Assembly: GCF_018881925.1 (NCBI RefSeq) | Contig: NZ_JACVPL010000001.1 | Coordinates: 310,001 to 374,000, forward strand | Reading direction: 5' to 3' | DNA: 64,000 nucleotides | Source of the DNA: Polynucleobacter sp. Latsch14-2 | GTDB lineage: Bacteria > Pseudomonadota > Gammaproteobacteria > Burkholderiales > Burkholderiaceae | Part shown: piece by piece, positions 1-9,728 of the stretch | Layout: each line of letters begins with the position of its first letter | Position numbering within the stretch: the stretch's first letter is position 1 | Position numbers and translations under genes: made by a program | The notes under the pieces: generated by a model | Seen by the model: the letters and a program-made list of their open reading frames with translations, nothing else | Told to the model about the DNA's origin: nothing | Database searches by the model: none

Positions 1-1247
1 AACTCAATCTGCTCAAGACCATTAGAACCGCCCTCACTTAGCGGCACCAGGGCAATCTCTAATTGGCCGCCAGCCATGGATAAATCTTGCATTGCTTCAG
101 TAACGAGCTTGCTAAGATCAAGAGCTGCCTTGCTACGCTTCTGTGATAGTTGCTTTGCCAGTTTGAGGTAGACAACTTCTTCTTGTTTTACTTTTTCACG
201 CAAGGCGCCCATATTTTGGGAGGCACTGATGGCATCTAGTTGTTCGGTGGTTGCCAAAAGTAAGTTTGGAAGTTCATTGGCTTCGGTCCGGTATTTTCTG
301 GCGGCAGTATGCAAAGCCTGCATGCGCTCTTCGACTTGACCAAGACGCTCAGGGTCAAGGTCTAATTTTTGTAGGTAGCGATTGAGGGTATGTACCGCCT
401 CATCTACTTGAATCTGTGCCGACTCTAGAGACTGACTTACGTCAGTTAGTGCTGCATCATGTTGAGCTAAAGCACTCATGCTCGAACTGGCTTTAGAAAG
501 GGCGGATTCCACAGAACTCTCTGATTCGGATAAGACGTCAATTGCCTCTTGGCAGCCGCTCATAATCTTGGCGCCATTAGCAAGTCGCGCGTGCTCAGTT
601 TGAATATGATCCCATTCGCCTTCTTGTGGGGAGAGTTCGGTCAACTCTTCTAGTTGCCATTCAAGACGCTCGCGTTCTCGCTCAATGTCTTGACCGGCGT
701 TTTCAGCTTGTTCTAAAAGACGACGAGAGTCACTCAGACTCTTGAATGCTTGAGCTACTTCAAGAGCGGTCGGCAATAGCCCGGCATGTCGATCGAGCAG
801 TTCGCGTTGAGCGCCGCCCTTAAGTAGGAGTTGATGGGCATGCTGACCATGAATATCGACTAATTGGTCGCCAGCTTCACGCAATTGAGTGAGTGTTGCA
901 ACGCTGCCGTTAATAAAGGCGCGGCTTCGTCCTCCGCTTTCAATAGTTCGCTTGAGCAGTAGACTTTGGCCTTCATCTTCAAGCGGGAAGCCTTGTTCGT
1001 CAAGCCATAGATTGAAGTGTTCTATTTGCTGGGCGTCGATCCGAAAGAGGGCGCTGATTTCGGCGCGATTACTGCCTTCTCGAATTTGACTACTATCGGC
1101 ACGTTCGCCTAGAACCAAACCTATGGCATCAAGCAGGATAGATTTACCTGCCCCTGTTTCGCCGGTTAAGACAGTAAAGCCAGCAGCAAAATCGAGTTCG
1201 ATTTGATCAACGATGACAAAGTCACGGAGGGCAAGAGTTTGAAGCAT
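1..1247 (-). CDS. recN: DNA repair protein RecN, C-terminus beyond window edge
   Basis: SMC-like ATPase acting in recombinational repair of double-strand breaks. Reading the minus strand from the ATG at 1247 gives 415 uninterrupted codons that run off the left edge. The Walker A motif GETGAGKS lies at residues 29-36, followed by a long charged, glutamate- and glutamine-rich helical region typical of the coiled-coil arms. The C-terminal ATPase half (ABC signature and Walker B) is outside the window, so intactness cannot be judged. It starts 26 bases after the nadK stop on the same strand, so nadK-recN is a likely operon. A six-base-stem hairpin (1269-1284) overlaps the nadK stop codon. Identity is certain from the N-terminus. 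Confidence 0.95.
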   Translation of the reverse strand, partial: MLQTLALRDFVIVDQIELDFAAGFTVLTGETGAGKSILLDAIGLVLGERADSSQIREGSNRAEISALFRIDAQQIEHFNLWLDEQGFPLEDEGQSLLLKRTIESGGRSRAFINGSVATLTQLREAGDQLVDIHGQHAHQLLLKGGAQRELLDRHAGLLPTALEVAQAFKSLSDSRRLLEQAENAGQDIERERERLEWQLEELTELSPQEGEWDHIQTEHARLANGAKIMSGCQEAIDVLSESESSVESALSKASSSMSALAQHDAALTDVSQSLESAQIQVDEAVHTLNRYLQKLDLDPERLGQVEERMQALHTAARKYRTEANELPNLLLATTEQLDAISASQNMGALREKVKQEEVVYLKLAKQLSQKRSKAALDLSKLVTEAMQDLSMAGGQLEIALVPLSEGGSNGLEQIE

Positions 1248-1273
1248 GTATTAGCGTAGCAAAGAACTCGACA

Positions 1274-2179
1274 TCAGAATGTCGATGGGTACTCATTCCA
1301 GTGCAGTTTCTCGCGTAAGGTTTTGTAGTCACTATGGTTGCGAGGGTGCAGGAGGGTAATCGTTTTATCAGATTGGCGCACTTCGATCTTATCGCCAGAT
1401 TCCAAATTTGTTTGGGATTGCATGTCGAAATTTACAACTACTTCGCGACCATCAACCACCTCAATGCTCGTTACAGAATCTTGAGGTAATACGATTGGGC
1501 GATTTGATAGTGAGTGCGGCGCAATTGGGGCCAGCAAAATACCTGCAACGCGCGGATGCAAAATAGGCCCCCCGGCCGAGAGTGCGTAGGCAGTCGAACC
1601 AGTAGGTGTAGAAACAATTAAGCCATCGGAGCGCTGGTTGTACATGAATGATCCATTCACTTGCACCGCAAGCTCCACCATTCCAGAAATGCCAGAACGA
1701 TTAACAACAACATCGTTCAAGGCAAGAGCATGATTGATTACTTGACCATTACGAAGAACTACAGCATCCAATAAGGTTCTCGTATCTGCTTCGTATTCCC
1801 CGGCAATAATTTTTGGCAGAATGGTTTGGACATCTCCAATGGGAATGTCCGTCATGTAGCCAAGACGCCCCATATTGATGCCGACCAAGGGAACCTTGCT
1901 GCCGGCCAGTTGGCGACCAATGCCAAGCATTGTGCCGTCACCCCCCAAAACTACTGCAAGGTCAATTGCCCCGACAAAGTCTTCAATGCTTTTATTGGGA
2001 TATCCCTTGAGATTTAAATGGTTTGCGGTAGAGGTTTCAAAAAATACCTCGCACCCTAGGCTGGAAACCAGCTTAGCCAGCTCATTTAGGTGCTCCCCAA
2101 TCCCGTCGGACTGGTATTTGCCAACAAACGCAAGCCGGCTAAATGCCTTTTTGATGGAATTTGTGGATGGGCTTAACAT
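1274..2179 (-). CDS. nadK: NAD kinase
   Basis: Phosphorylates NAD to NADP in the cytoplasm, the only known route to NADP in most bacteria. The 301-residue product has the family signature GGDGT at residues 79-83 (catalytic Asp81), the following NMGRLGY segment and the later GSTAY nucleotide-binding motif; length is normal. I chose the ATG at 2179: the frame stays open upstream to 2254, but those extra 25 residues overlap the divergent hrcA start and look unlike the family. There is no Shine-Dalgarno sequence before this ATG, and a -10-like hexamer ends six bases upstream, so the transcript may be leaderless. Divergent from hrcA and likely co-transcribed with recN. Confidence 0.95.
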   Translation of the reverse strand: MLSPSTNSIKKAFSRLAFVGKYQSDGIGEHLNELAKLVSSLGCEVFFETSTANHLNLKGYPNKSIEDFVGAIDLAVVLGGDGTMLGIGRQLAGSKVPLVGINMGRLGYMTDIPIGDVQTILPKIIAGEYEADTRTLLDAVVLRNGQVINHALALNDVVVNRSGISGMVELAVQVNGSFMYNQRSDGLIVSTPTGSTAYALSAGGPILHPRVAGILLAPIAPHSLSNRPIVLPQDSVTSIEVVDGREVVVNFDMQSQTNLESGDKIEVRQSDKTITLLHPRNHSDYKTLREKLHWNEYPSTF

Positions 2180-2185
2180 ATAACG

Positions 2186-2194
2186 ATTAAACCA
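2186..2194 (-). promoter_or_regulatory. Candidate extended -10 promoter of nadK
   Basis: On the minus strand TTTAAT (2191-2186) is preceded by TGG, giving the extended -10 form TGn-TTTAAT with five of six consensus bases. Six bases separate it from the nadK ATG, so transcription would start at or next to the start codon. I found no convincing -35 element. Confidence 0.3.
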
Positions 2195-2216
2195 TAGGCA
2201 TAAAATCCCTTCCACC

Positions 2217-3227
2217 ATGGATGATCGTTCCCGCGCTTTACTAAAAACCCTCATCGAACGCTATATCGAAGAGGGCCAGCCTATTGGCTCGCGCACGCTA
2301 TCCCGCTTTTCTGGTTTAGACCTCTCGGCCGCCACTATTCGAAACGTCATGTCCGACCTAGAGGATATGGGCTTGGTCACCAGTCCGCACACCTCGGCTG
2401 GACGTATTCCAACCCCCAGAGGTTATCGATTATTTGTCGATACCATGGTCACCATGCGCCCATTGGAGGAAATAGCTGCTCGTGAGGTTGAAAAAGGGTT
2501 GTTGCCGGACTCTCCCCAGCGGGTTTTGAGCTCAGCCGCTCAACTTTTATCCAATTTGACCCATTTTGCCGGGGTCGTCATGACGCCTAAGCGCGCTCAG
2601 GTGTTTAAACATATTGAGTTCCTACGTCTTGGTGAAGGCAAGATTCTCTTGATTGTGGTCACTCCAGAGGGGGATGTGCAAAATCGGATTTTGCCCACCA
2701 CTCAGGACTACACCCCAAGTCAGTTGATTGAGGCTGGTAACTTTATTAATACCCAATTTGCCGGCAAGAGTTTTGAGCATGTTCGGGCTCACCTCAAATC
2801 TGACTTAGATAATTTGCGTAGCGATATTGCTGGTTTGATGGCCTTGGCTTTGCAAAGTGGCGTGTCGGACTATGGCATGGGTCAAAGCGAGGTTGTGATG
2901 TCTGGCGAGCGCCGCCTGCTCAATGTGGGTGATTTAAGTTCGAACTTGGATAAGTTGCGCAAGATGTTCGATATGCTTGAACAAAAGTCTGTCTTGATGC
3001 AGCTCTTGGATGTGTCGAGTCATGCGGATGGCATTCAGATCTTTATTGGTGGCGAAAGTGATCTTTTGCCTTACGAAGATTTAGCTGTGATTAGTGCGCC
3101 TTACAGTGTTGACGGTCAAATAGTGGGAACGCTAGGTGTCATCGGCCCTACTCGCATGGCTTATGACAGAGTAATTCCGATTGTAGATATTACTTCCAAA
3201 TTATTGTCTGGCGTTTTAAGTTCTTAA
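2217..3227 (+). CDS. hrcA: Heat-inducible transcription repressor HrcA
   Basis: Repressor of class I heat-shock genes that binds CIRCE operators and is kept active by GroEL. The 336-residue protein has an N-terminal winged-helix region (about residues 1-80) followed by the GAF-like and dimerisation domains usual for HrcA; length is typical. The ATG at 2217 is 37 bases from the divergent nadK start. It is the first gene of the block hrcA-hemH-grpE-dnaK-dnaJ. I saw no CIRCE inverted repeat in this window: grpE and dnaK carry sigma-32 promoters instead, so HrcA targets (probably groESL) should lie elsewhere. A TAAAAT hexamer at 2201-2206 is a possible -10. Confidence 0.96.
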   Translation: MDDRSRALLKTLIERYIEEGQPIGSRTLSRFSGLDLSAATIRNVMSDLEDMGLVTSPHTSAGRIPTPRGYRLFVDTMVTMRPLEEIAAREVEKGLLPDSPQRVLSSAAQLLSNLTHFAGVVMTPKRAQVFKHIEFLRLGEGKILLIVVTPEGDVQNRILPTTQDYTPSQLIEAGNFINTQFAGKSFEHVRAHLKSDLDNLRSDIAGLMALALQSGVSDYGMGQSEVVMSGERRLLNVGDLSSNLDKLRKMFDMLEQKSVLMQLLDVSSHADGIQIFIGGESDLLPYEDLAVISAPYSVDGQIVGTLGVIGPTRMAYDRVIPIVDITSKLLSGVLSS

Positions 3228-3281
3228 TTGCCTGCACGCTCAATGACATCATTTCAACAATTCTTTTAGAGACAAACTGCT

Positions 3282-4382
3282 TTGAACGAAAACCCACATT
3301 TACGCAGCACTAAGACGGCGGTGTTGCTACTAAACTTAGGAACACCTTCTGCGCCAACACCCAAAGCGGTAAGAGCTTATCTTAAGGAATTTCTTTCTGA
3401 TCCTCGTGTTGTAGAAATTCCTCGTGTGATTTGGTGGTGCATCTTGAATGGGATTATTTTGCCAATTCGCAGTGGTGCATCGGCAAAAAAATATGCCTCG
3501 ATTTGGCTGCCAAAACTGGGATCACCTTTAATGCACTACTCACGCTTACAAGCAAAAGCGCTTAGCGAGAGATTTGCCGCTCAAGGTCAAACAGTCTTGG
3601 TAGATTTGGCAATGCGTTATGGGCAACCATCCACTACCGAAGCCCTTAAAGCCCTTCAGGATCAGGGGATGGAGCGTTTGCTGCTATTGCCTTTGTATCC
3701 TCAGTACTCTGCAACGACAACAGCTTCGAGTTTTGATGAGGTCTTTAGAGTTTTGGGAACTTGGCGTAATCAGCCTGAATTGCGCTTGGTAAAGCACTAT
3801 CACGATCACCCTGCATACATTGACGCTTTGCGCGATCAAGTGATGAACGCATGGGACAAAGACGGTCGACCAGATTTTTCAAAAGGCGATCGTTTGGTTA
3901 TGTCGTTTCATGGCTTGCCTAAACGCAATTTAATGAAAGGCGACCCTTATCATTGCGAATGCCTTAAAACAGGACGCTTGCTTGGTGAGGCGCTTGGTTT
4001 AGTTGCCGAGCAATATCTGGTTACCTTTCAATCACGCTTTGGAAAAGCCGAGTGGCTCAAACCCTATACCGCCCCCACTATTGAGAAGTTGGCAAAAGAC
4101 GGCTGTCAGCGGATTGATATTTTCTGCCCTGGATTTCCGGCAGATTGCCTTGAAACCTTAGAAGAGATTGCAATGGAGGCACGGGAAATTTTCTTGGAGC
4201 ATGGTGGAAAAGATTACCGCTATATTCCTTGTCTCAATAGCAATCCAAAATGGATTGATGCTTTGGCTGAGATTGCCGATCAGCATTTATTGGGTTGGTC
4301 ATTGGGTGTTGAATCCGACGCTGAACTGACTTTGCGGAGCCAGCGCGCCAAAGCAGTAAAGTCTGGACTTGAAAATCCATAA
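3282..4382 (+). CDS. hemH: Ferrochelatase
   Basis: Inserts ferrous iron into protoporphyrin IX, the last step of protoheme synthesis. The 366-residue product begins with the family pattern AVLLLNLGTP and contains the conserved metal-binding histidine in SFHGLPKRN and the conserved glutamate in ETLEEI. The start is TTG at 3282; no ATG or GTG in frame gives the conserved N-terminus, and an AGAG stretch lies about 12 bases upstream. It sits 54 bases after hrcA inside the heat-shock block, an arrangement known from other betaproteobacteria. Its last codons contain the -35 element of the grpE heat-shock promoter. Confidence 0.96.
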   Translation: MNENPHLRSTKTAVLLLNLGTPSAPTPKAVRAYLKEFLSDPRVVEIPRVIWWCILNGIILPIRSGASAKKYASIWLPKLGSPLMHYSRLQAKALSERFAAQGQTVLVDLAMRYGQPSTTEALKALQDQGMERLLLLPLYPQYSATTTASSFDEVFRVLGTWRNQPELRLVKHYHDHPAYIDALRDQVMNAWDKDGRPDFSKGDRLVMSFHGLPKRNLMKGDPYHCECLKTGRLLGEALGLVAEQYLVTFQSRFGKAEWLKPYTAPTIEKLAKDGCQRIDIFCPGFPADCLETLEEIAMEAREIFLEHGGKDYRYIPCLNSNPKWIDALAEIADQHLLGWSLGVESDAELTLRSQRAKAVKSGLENP

Positions 4383-4395
4383 TCTGACCCCATAT
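4368..4395 (+). promoter_or_regulatory. Sigma-32 heat-shock promoter of grpE
   Basis: CTTGAAA at 4368-4374, a 13-base spacer and CCCCATAT at 4388-4395 match the sigma-32 consensus (CTTGAAA, N11-16, CCCCATnT) completely. The -35 box lies within the last codons of hemH. Transcription would start near 4402-4404, giving grpE a leader of roughly 37 bases. Confidence 0.85.
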
Positions 4396-4439
4396 TGCAA
4401 AGAAGTAGACCCCCCTTAAAGAAAAGTGAATTAGTTGCC

Positions 4440-4997
4440 ATGACACAAGAAAATCAACATTCTTCTGAAGATCAGTCCAAAGAACAGTTGGCGGGAGATC
4501 AGCAGGCCCAAGCTACAACTGAGCCAGAGCTCGCAGCCCAAACCCCTGAGCAAGTTATTGCCGATTTAAATCAGAAACTGGCCGAAATGCAGGATAACTA
4601 TCTGCGCGCCAAAGCTGAGGGTGAAAATATTCGTCGTCGTGCTGTAGAAGATATTGCGAAGGCGCATAAATTTGCGATTGAGGGTTTTGCAGAGAATTTA
4701 GTACCAGTTACGGATAGTTTGTACGCAGCCCTAAATGCTGAAGCGGTTGATGCGAAAGCCTTTAAGGAAGGTCTTGAGATCACGCTTAAGCAGTTGCTGA
4801 GCGCCTTTGAAAAAGGGCGCATGACTGAGATTAATCCTGCAGTGGGGGATAAATTTGACCCGCACCACCACCAGGCAATTGCTTCAGTTCCATCAGAGCA
4901 GGAACCCAATACCGTGGTCTCCCTTCTTCAGAGGGGGTACTCCATCTCTGACAGGGTATTGCGACCTGCTTTGGTGACGGTCAGCGCACCAAAATAA
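4440..4997 (+). CDS. grpE: Nucleotide exchange factor GrpE
   Basis: Releases ADP from DnaK and so drives the chaperone cycle. The 185-residue protein has a low-complexity Gln/Glu-rich head (about 1-35), a long heptad-rich helix (about 38-80) for dimerisation, and the C-terminal beta domain with FDPHHHQAI and the late RGY segment seen in GrpE proteins. The frame is open from 4395, but that upstream TTG lies inside the -10 box of the sigma-32 promoter, so the ATG at 4440 is the only start consistent with that transcript. Expression is expected to be heat-induced. A strong palindromic terminator follows, so dnaK is transcribed mainly from its own promoter. Confidence 0.95.
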   Translation: MTQENQHSSEDQSKEQLAGDQQAQATTEPELAAQTPEQVIADLNQKLAEMQDNYLRAKAEGENIRRRAVEDIAKAHKFAIEGFAENLVPVTDSLYAALNAEAVDAKAFKEGLEITLKQLLSAFEKGRMTEINPAVGDKFDPHHHQAIASVPSEQEPNTVVSLLQRGYSISDRVLRPALVTVSAPK

Positions 4998-5031
4998 GCC
5001 TTTTTGGCCTTTGAAAGGTCAAAAAACTCAT

Positions 5032-5055
5032 AAAAAGGCAGAATTCTGCCTTTTT
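5032..5055. terminator. Perfect palindrome, bidirectional terminator between grpE and dnaK
   Basis: A 24-base perfect palindrome: five A, then GGCAGA mirrored by TCTGCC, then five T. On either strand it is a GC-containing stem followed by T residues. Its left arm can also pair with a second copy of GAATTCTGCCTTT at 5071-5083, and GCCTTTTT at 4998-5005 can pair with AAAAAGGC at 5032-5039, so alternative folds are possible. Confidence 0.6.
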
Positions 5056-5067
5056 GCTCTTTGAGCT

Positions 5068-5095
5068 CTTGAATTCTGCCTTTCAGACCCCATTT
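5068..5095 (+). promoter_or_regulatory. Sigma-32 heat-shock promoter of dnaK
   Basis: CTTGAAT at 5068-5074 (one mismatch to CTTGAAA), a 13-base spacer, and CCCCATTT at 5088-5095 (full match). Transcription would start near 5102, leaving a leader of about 47 bases with the strong GGAG ribosome-binding site before dnaK. Confidence 0.8.
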
Positions 5096-5148
5096 ATTGG
5101 ATATCGATTTATAGCAATGACACAAACAATTTATTTTTTGGAGCAATT

Positions 5149-7080
5149 ATGGGAAAAATTATCGGAATTGACTTAGGAACCACGAACTCGTGCGTTTCCG
5201 TTATTGAAAACAATGCCCCCAAGGTTCTTGAGAACGCTGAGGGTGGTCGTACAACCCCATCCATCATCGCCTACATGGAAGATGGTGAAGTTTTGGTTGG
5301 TGCGCCTGCAAAGCGCCAGTCAGTAACCAATCCTAAAAACACTGTTTATGCAGTTAAGCGTTTGATGGGCCGTAAATTTACTGACGCTGAGGTTCAAAAA
5401 GATATTGGCCTCATGCCTTACGCCATCATTCAGGCGGATAACGGTGATGCATGGGTTCAGGCGCGTGATAAGAAGATGGCGCCGCAGCAAGTATCTGCAG
5501 AGATCTTGCGCAAAATGAAAAAAACCGCAGAAGACTATCTTGGTGAAGAGGTAACTGAGGCGGTGATTACTGTGCCTGCTTATTTCAACGATAGCCAACG
5601 TCAGGCGACCAAGGATGCTGGGCGGATTGCTGGCCTCGATGTCAAGCGCATCATCAACGAGCCAACTGCAGCTGCATTGGCATTCGGTTTGGATAAGCAA
5701 GACAAAGTAGACCGCAAGATTGCCGTGTATGACTTGGGTGGCGGTACGTTTGACGTATCTATTATCGAGATTGCTAACGTTGATGGTGAGAAACAGTTTG
5801 AAGTGCTCTCCACTAACGGCGATACCTTCTTGGGCGGCGAAGATTTTGACCAACGCATCATCGACTGGATCATTGCTGAGTTCAAAAAAGAGCAAGGTGT
5901 TGATTTGAGCAAAGACGTACTGGCATTACAGCGCCTGAAAGATGCTGCCGAAAAAGCCAAGATTGAATTGTCATCTGCGCAGCAAACAGAAATTAATTTG
6001 CCTTATGTTACCGCTGATGCCAGTGGTCCTAAGCACTTAAATCTCAAGTTGACTCGTGCCAAGTTGGAGTCATTGGTTGAGGAGTTGATTACTCGTACAG
6101 CAGGCCCATGCCTTACAGCAATTAAAGATGCTGGTGTAAATGTAGCTGATATTGACGACGTGATTTTGGTTGGCGGTCAGACACGCATGCCTGCAGTGCA
6201 AGATAAAGTAAAAGAAATCTTTGGCAAAGAGCCGCGTAAAGACGTTAACCCTGATGAGGCCGTGGCCGTTGGTGCTGCAATTCAGGGATCCGTGTTATCT
6301 GGCGATCGTAAAGATGTATTGCTTTTGGACGTTACCCCTTTGTCTTTGGGAATCGAAACCTTGGGTGGCGTCATGACCAAAATGATTCCGAAGAACACCA
6401 CGATTCCGACCAAGCATTCACAGGTCTATTCAACTGCGGAAGATAATCAACCTGCTGTAACGATTAAGTGCTTCCAGGGTGAGCGTGAATTGGCTGCGGC
6501 GAATAAGTTACTTGGCGAATTCAATTTAGAGGGTATTGCTCCAGCACAGCGTGGCATGCCGCAAATTGAAGTGACCTTTGATATTGATGCCAATGGTATT
6601 TTGCATGTCACCGCAAAAGATAAAACCACTGGTAAAGAAAATAAGATCACCATTAAAGCTAACTCTGGATTGACCGAAGAGGAAATTCAGCGCATGGTCA
6701 AAGATGCTGAAGCCAACGCCGCTGAAGATAAAAAGGTATTGGATTTGGTCACTGCTCGTAATACTGCAGATGCGCTGGCGCACTCCACTAAGAAAGCTTT
6801 GGAAGAGCATGGCGCAGGTTTAGAGGCTGCTGAAAAAGAGGCGATTGAGTCTGCCTTGAAAGAGTTGGATGAGGCTATCAAGGGCAGTGATAAAGCAGCG
6901 ATAGAAGCTAAGACTGAGGCGCTGGGTAAGGCAAGTCAGAAGCTAGGTGAAAAGGTGATGGCTGCAGAACAAGCCAAAGCTGGTGGCGCACAAGCTGCGG
7001 CTCCAGGTGGTGCACAAGCTGCAGCTCCTGATGCCGATGTAGTTGATGCCGACTTTAAAGAGGTTGACGACAAGAAGTAA
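5149..7080 (+). CDS. dnaK: Molecular chaperone DnaK (Hsp70)
   Basis: ATP-dependent chaperone for nascent and stress-unfolded proteins, working with DnaJ and GrpE. The 643-residue product opens with the Hsp70 phosphate-loop signature [10 protein letters not shown] and has the second signature [11 protein letters not shown] near residue 197, the linker region [12 protein letters not shown] near 392, the substrate-binding domain, and an Ala/Gly-rich tail ending in the acidic [14 protein letters not shown] typical of proteobacterial DnaK. The ATG at 5149 follows TTTTTTGGAGCAATT, a good ribosome-binding site. Preceded by its own sigma-32 promoter and followed by dnaJ. Confidence 0.99.
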   Translation: MGKIIGIDLGTTNSCVSVIENNAPKVLENAEGGRTTPSIIAYMEDGEVLVGAPAKRQSVTNPKNTVYAVKRLMGRKFTDAEVQKDIGLMPYAIIQADNGDAWVQARDKKMAPQQVSAEILRKMKKTAEDYLGEEVTEAVITVPAYFNDSQRQATKDAGRIAGLDVKRIINEPTAAALAFGLDKQDKVDRKIAVYDLGGGTFDVSIIEIANVDGEKQFEVLSTNGDTFLGGEDFDQRIIDWIIAEFKKEQGVDLSKDVLALQRLKDAAEKAKIELSSAQQTEINLPYVTADASGPKHLNLKLTRAKLESLVEELITRTAGPCLTAIKDAGVNVADIDDVILVGGQTRMPAVQDKVKEIFGKEPRKDVNPDEAVAVGAAIQGSVLSGDRKDVLLLDVTPLSLGIETLGGVMTKMIPKNTTIPTKHSQVYSTAEDNQPAVTIKCFQGERELAAANKLLGEFNLEGIAPAQRGMPQIEVTFDIDANGILHVTAKDKTTGKENKITIKANSGLTEEEIQRMVKDAEANAAEDKKVLDLVTARNTADALAHSTKKALEEHGAGLEAAEKEAIESALKELDEAIKGSDKAAIEAKTEALGKASQKLGEKVMAAEQAKAGGAQAAAPGGAQAAAPDADVVDADFKEVDDKK

Positions 7081-7118
7081 TCGGAGTCATTCACCAGTTG
7101 TTTTGAAGTAACTAAATA

Positions 7119-7143
7119 ACAAGTCGGCCTCGTGCCGACTTGT
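7119..7143 (+). other. Perfect 10-bp hairpin between dnaK and dnaJ
   Basis: ACAAGTCGGC (7119-7128) pairs perfectly with GCCGACTTGT (7134-7143) around a five-base loop. No T-tract follows, so it is not a standard intrinsic terminator. It ends 28 bases before the dnaJ start and would suit a role in mRNA processing, 3'-end protection or partial attenuation that sets the DnaK:DnaJ ratio; this role is inferred. Confidence 0.5.
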
Positions 7144-7171
7144 GCCATTCAGGTTGTTGAGAGGAACAGTT

Positions 7172-8305
7172 GTGCCAAAAAGTAAACGCGATTATTACGA
7201 AGTACTTGGTGTGGCAAAGGGTGCTAGCGATGCAGAGCTAAAAACGGCTTATCGCAAATTGGCGATGAAGCATCACCCTGATCGCAACCCGGATAGCAAA
7301 ACTGCCGAAGCGCAATTTAAGGAAGTGAAAGAGGCCTATGAAACGCTGACAGACCCTAACAAGCGGGCAGCCTATGATCAATATGGCCATGCTGGCGTCG
7401 ATCCCTCAATGGGTGGTTTTGGAGGGGGTGGCTTTGGCGGTGGCGGTTTTGCAGATGCCTTTGGTGATATTTTTGGCGACATCTTTGGTCAGGGCGGGGG
7501 TCGCAATGCCGGTCCTCAAGTGTATAAAGGCGCTGATTTACGTTACAACATGGAGATCACGCTTGAGCAAGCGGCCGAGGGATACACTACTCAAATTCGT
7601 GTGCCGAGCTGGAGTAATTGCAAACCGTGTCATGGCACTGGTGCCGAGCCTGGTAGCAAGGCTGAAAAGTGTTCGACCTGTGATGGTCATGGTCAAGTTC
7701 GGGTCCAGCAAGGCTTTTTCTCTATGCAGCAAACTTGTCCTAAGTGTCGTGGCACTGGCGAGTACATTCCGAAACCATGTAAGACTTGCCATGGCAGCGG
7801 TAAACAAAAAGAACAAAAAACACTTGAGATCAAAATCCCCGCAGGGATTGATGATGGTATGCGCGTGCGTTCTGTTGGCAATGGCGAGCCTGGCATCAAC
7901 GGCGGCCCTGCCGGAGATCTCTATGTTGAGGTCAGAGTAAAGCCTCATAAGGTCTTTGAGCGTGACGGAAGTGATTTGCATGTACAGATGCCCATCTCTT
8001 TTGCAACTGCCACTATTGGCGGTCAGATTGAAGTGCCGACCCTTTCAGGGCGTGTGGAGTTCCCAATTCCAGAGGGAACGCAAACTGGGAAAACCTTCCG
8101 TTTACGTAATAAAGGCATCAAAGGCTTGCGTTCAGCAATTATTGGAGATCTATTCGTGCACGTGATGGTAGAGACGCCAGTGAAATTGACTGACGAGCAA
8201 AAGAGTCTGCTGAAGAAATTTGACGACAGCTTGCAGTCCGGTGGTGATAAACATAACCCTCATCAAAAGGGTTGGTTTGACGGCGTAAAGAGTTTCTTTA
8301 GCTAA
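7172..8305 (+). CDS. dnaJ: Molecular chaperone DnaJ (Hsp40)
   Basis: Co-chaperone that delivers substrates to DnaK and stimulates its ATPase. The 377-residue type I DnaJ has a J domain with HPD at residues 35-37, a Gly/Phe-rich region (about 75-110), four CxxCxGxG zinc motifs ([32 protein letters not shown]) and the C-terminal peptide-binding domain. The frame is open from 7142, but the GTG at 7172 gives the standard [10 protein letters not shown]-terminus and has GAGAGG seven bases upstream. It follows dnaK after 91 bases containing a strong hairpin. It converges on panB with only six bases between the genes and no obvious terminator. Confidence 0.98.
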   Translation: MPKSKRDYYEVLGVAKGASDAELKTAYRKLAMKHHPDRNPDSKTAEAQFKEVKEAYETLTDPNKRAAYDQYGHAGVDPSMGGFGGGGFGGGGFADAFGDIFGDIFGQGGGRNAGPQVYKGADLRYNMEITLEQAAEGYTTQIRVPSWSNCKPCHGTGAEPGSKAEKCSTCDGHGQVRVQQGFFSMQQTCPKCRGTGEYIPKPCKTCHGSGKQKEQKTLEIKIPAGIDDGMRVRSVGNGEPGINGGPAGDLYVEVRVKPHKVFERDGSDLHVQMPISFATATIGGQIEVPTLSGRVEFPIPEGTQTGKTFRLRNKGIKGLRSAIIGDLFVHVMVETPVKLTDEQKSLLKKFDDSLQSGGDKHNPHQKGWFDGVKSFFS

Positions 8306-8311
8306 CCAGAG

Positions 8312-9130
8312 TTAACCAGCAAAGCCGTGTTCAACCCCGGGAAACTTACCGGATCTAACTTCTCGAACATAGGCTTTGACTGCAGCCTCAATGGATGCGT
8401 GACCATCCATAAAGTTTTTAACAAACTTCGGTGGCTTTCCTGGGCTGATGCCCAACATATCCTGCAAGACTAAAACTTGTCCAGAGCAATCTGGACCCGC
8501 CCCAATTCCGATCGTGGGAATGGCGAGTGATTGAGTAATGAGTTTGCCTAGCGAAGAAGGTATAGCCTCTAGTACTAGCATTTGTGCCCCAGCTGCTTGA
8601 CATGCTAAGGCCTGGTCGTGCATCAGACTTGCAGAATCTTTTGATTTGCCCTGAACTTTATAGCCACCCAAGACATGAACGGACTGCGGCAATAAACCTA
8701 GGTGTGCACAAACTGGAACACTGCGCTCCACTAAATATCGAATAATGTCAATTTGCCAGTCTCCACCGCCTTCAAGTTTGACCATATCCGCGCCAGCGCG
8801 CACAAGTTCGGCGGCAGAGTCTAAAGCCTGAACTGGGTCGCCATAAGTGGCAAAGGGTAGGTCGGCAATAATGAATGCATGCGTATTTGAGCGAACTACA
8901 CATTCGGTGTGATAGGCCATTTGTTCAAGCGTAACGGGGGTGGTGCTAGAGTGGCCTTGAATCACATTGCCCAGTGAGTCGCCAATCAGAATGGTTTCGA
9001 TACCGCAACGATTTAATAGCGCAGACATGGTGGAGTCATATGCCGTTAACATCGAAATCTTCTCCCCAGCAGCATGCATGGCAAGAAGGTTGGAAATGGT
9101 GATTGGCTTATCGCCTTGTAAGTAGCCCAT
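8312..9130 (-). CDS. panB: 3-methyl-2-oxobutanoate hydroxymethyltransferase
   Basis: First committed step of pantothenate synthesis: transfers a hydroxymethyl group from methylene-tetrahydrofolate to 2-oxoisovalerate, making ketopantoate. The 272-residue TIM-barrel protein has the family blocks [30 protein letters not shown] and [12 protein letters not shown]; length is normal. ATG at 9130. panC and panD are not nearby. It is the last gene of the minus-strand series hda-HAD-pcnB-folK-panB, 17 bases downstream of folK, joining pantothenate and folate functions; the panB reaction consumes a folate cofactor. Confidence 0.97.
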   Translation of the reverse strand: MGYLQGDKPITISNLLAMHAAGEKISMLTAYDSTMSALLNRCGIETILIGDSLGNVIQGHSSTTPVTLEQMAYHTECVVRSNTHAFIIADLPFATYGDPVQALDSAAELVRAGADMVKLEGGGDWQIDIIRYLVERSVPVCAHLGLLPQSVHVLGGYKVQGKSKDSASLMHDQALACQAAGAQMLVLEAIPSSLGKLITQSLAIPTIGIGAGPDCSGQVLVLQDMLGISPGKPPKFVKNFMDGHASIEAAVKAYVREVRSGKFPGVEHGFAG

Positions 9131-9147
9131 GGCGAGAGTTTAATGAA

Positions 9148-9675
9148 TTAATGTGCGGTTTGGCTAGAAACGGTCTTTTCCCCGCAATTACAGTTACGGC
9201 AGGGGAGCTTTTCAATTCTTTGATGAGCTACTTGGGGTAAAAAGTGCTTTAGTTCCCCCAAATTAGGCAGGAAGAAATTTGGCGCAATCTCAAGTAGTGG
9301 GAGTAGCACAAAAGAGCGCTCGATGATGCGGGGGTGAGGTAAGGTTAATTCGGCGTCAGCTTGGGAAACCCCCTCAAACGACAAAATATCTAGATCCAAA
9401 GTCCGAGGTGCGTTGGCATAAGGACGCTCCCGACCAAATTCTTGCTCGACTGCTTGGCAAATGTGCAAAAGACCATACGGACTGAGTTCGGTCTCAATTT
9501 CAATGACGGCATTGATATAGTCGCCACCCTTGGCTTCCACAGGAGCACTTTGATAAAAACAACTTTTGGCCAAAATATGGAGTTCACAGCGTTGTGCAAG
9601 ACAAATGATTGCATCGGTAATGAGCTGACGTGTGTCGCCGATGTTGCCGCCAAATCCAATAAACGCCCGAGCCAT
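9148..9675 (-). CDS. folK: 2-amino-4-hydroxy-6-hydroxymethyldihydropteridine pyrophosphokinase
   Basis: Transfers pyrophosphate from ATP to the hydroxymethyl pterin, the step before dihydropteroate synthase in folate synthesis. The 175-residue product begins ARAFIGFGGNIGDT, the usual HPPK opening (most homologues have GSNLGD), and contains the conserved PRTLDLDILSF and LPHPRI blocks. I chose the ATG at 9675, with GGAAAC just upstream, over the in-frame TTG at 9690. The last 25 residues include a short Cys pair (CRNCNC) beyond the usual domain. Between pcnB and panB on the same strand. Confidence 0.95.
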   Translation of the reverse strand: MARAFIGFGGNIGDTRQLITDAIICLAQRCELHILAKSCFYQSAPVEAKGGDYINAVIEIETELSPYGLLHICQAVEQEFGRERPYANAPRTLDLDILSFEGVSQADAELTLPHPRIIERSFVLLPLLEIAPNFFLPNLGELKHFLPQVAHQRIEKLPCRNCNCGEKTVSSQTAH

Positions 9676-9728
9676 AAAGTTTCCAAACAAGATATAAAAC
9701 TACTTTACTGAAATTTTCCTAATCTTGC

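Noticed and set aside
2180-5148. Search for a CIRCE operator for HrcA near hrcA, grpE or dnaK
   Set aside because: No TTAGCACTC-N9-GAGTGCTAA-like inverted repeat was seen; the promoters here fit sigma-32 instead.
5320-5895. Long open frames antisense to dnaK (191 and 119 codons)
   Set aside because: They mirror the strong codon bias of dnaK, show no recognisable domain and have no ribosome-binding site; shadows of a real gene.
7119-7143. Calling the dnaK-dnaJ hairpin an intrinsic terminator
   Set aside because: No T-run follows on the plus strand, so it was listed as a hairpin of unknown role.
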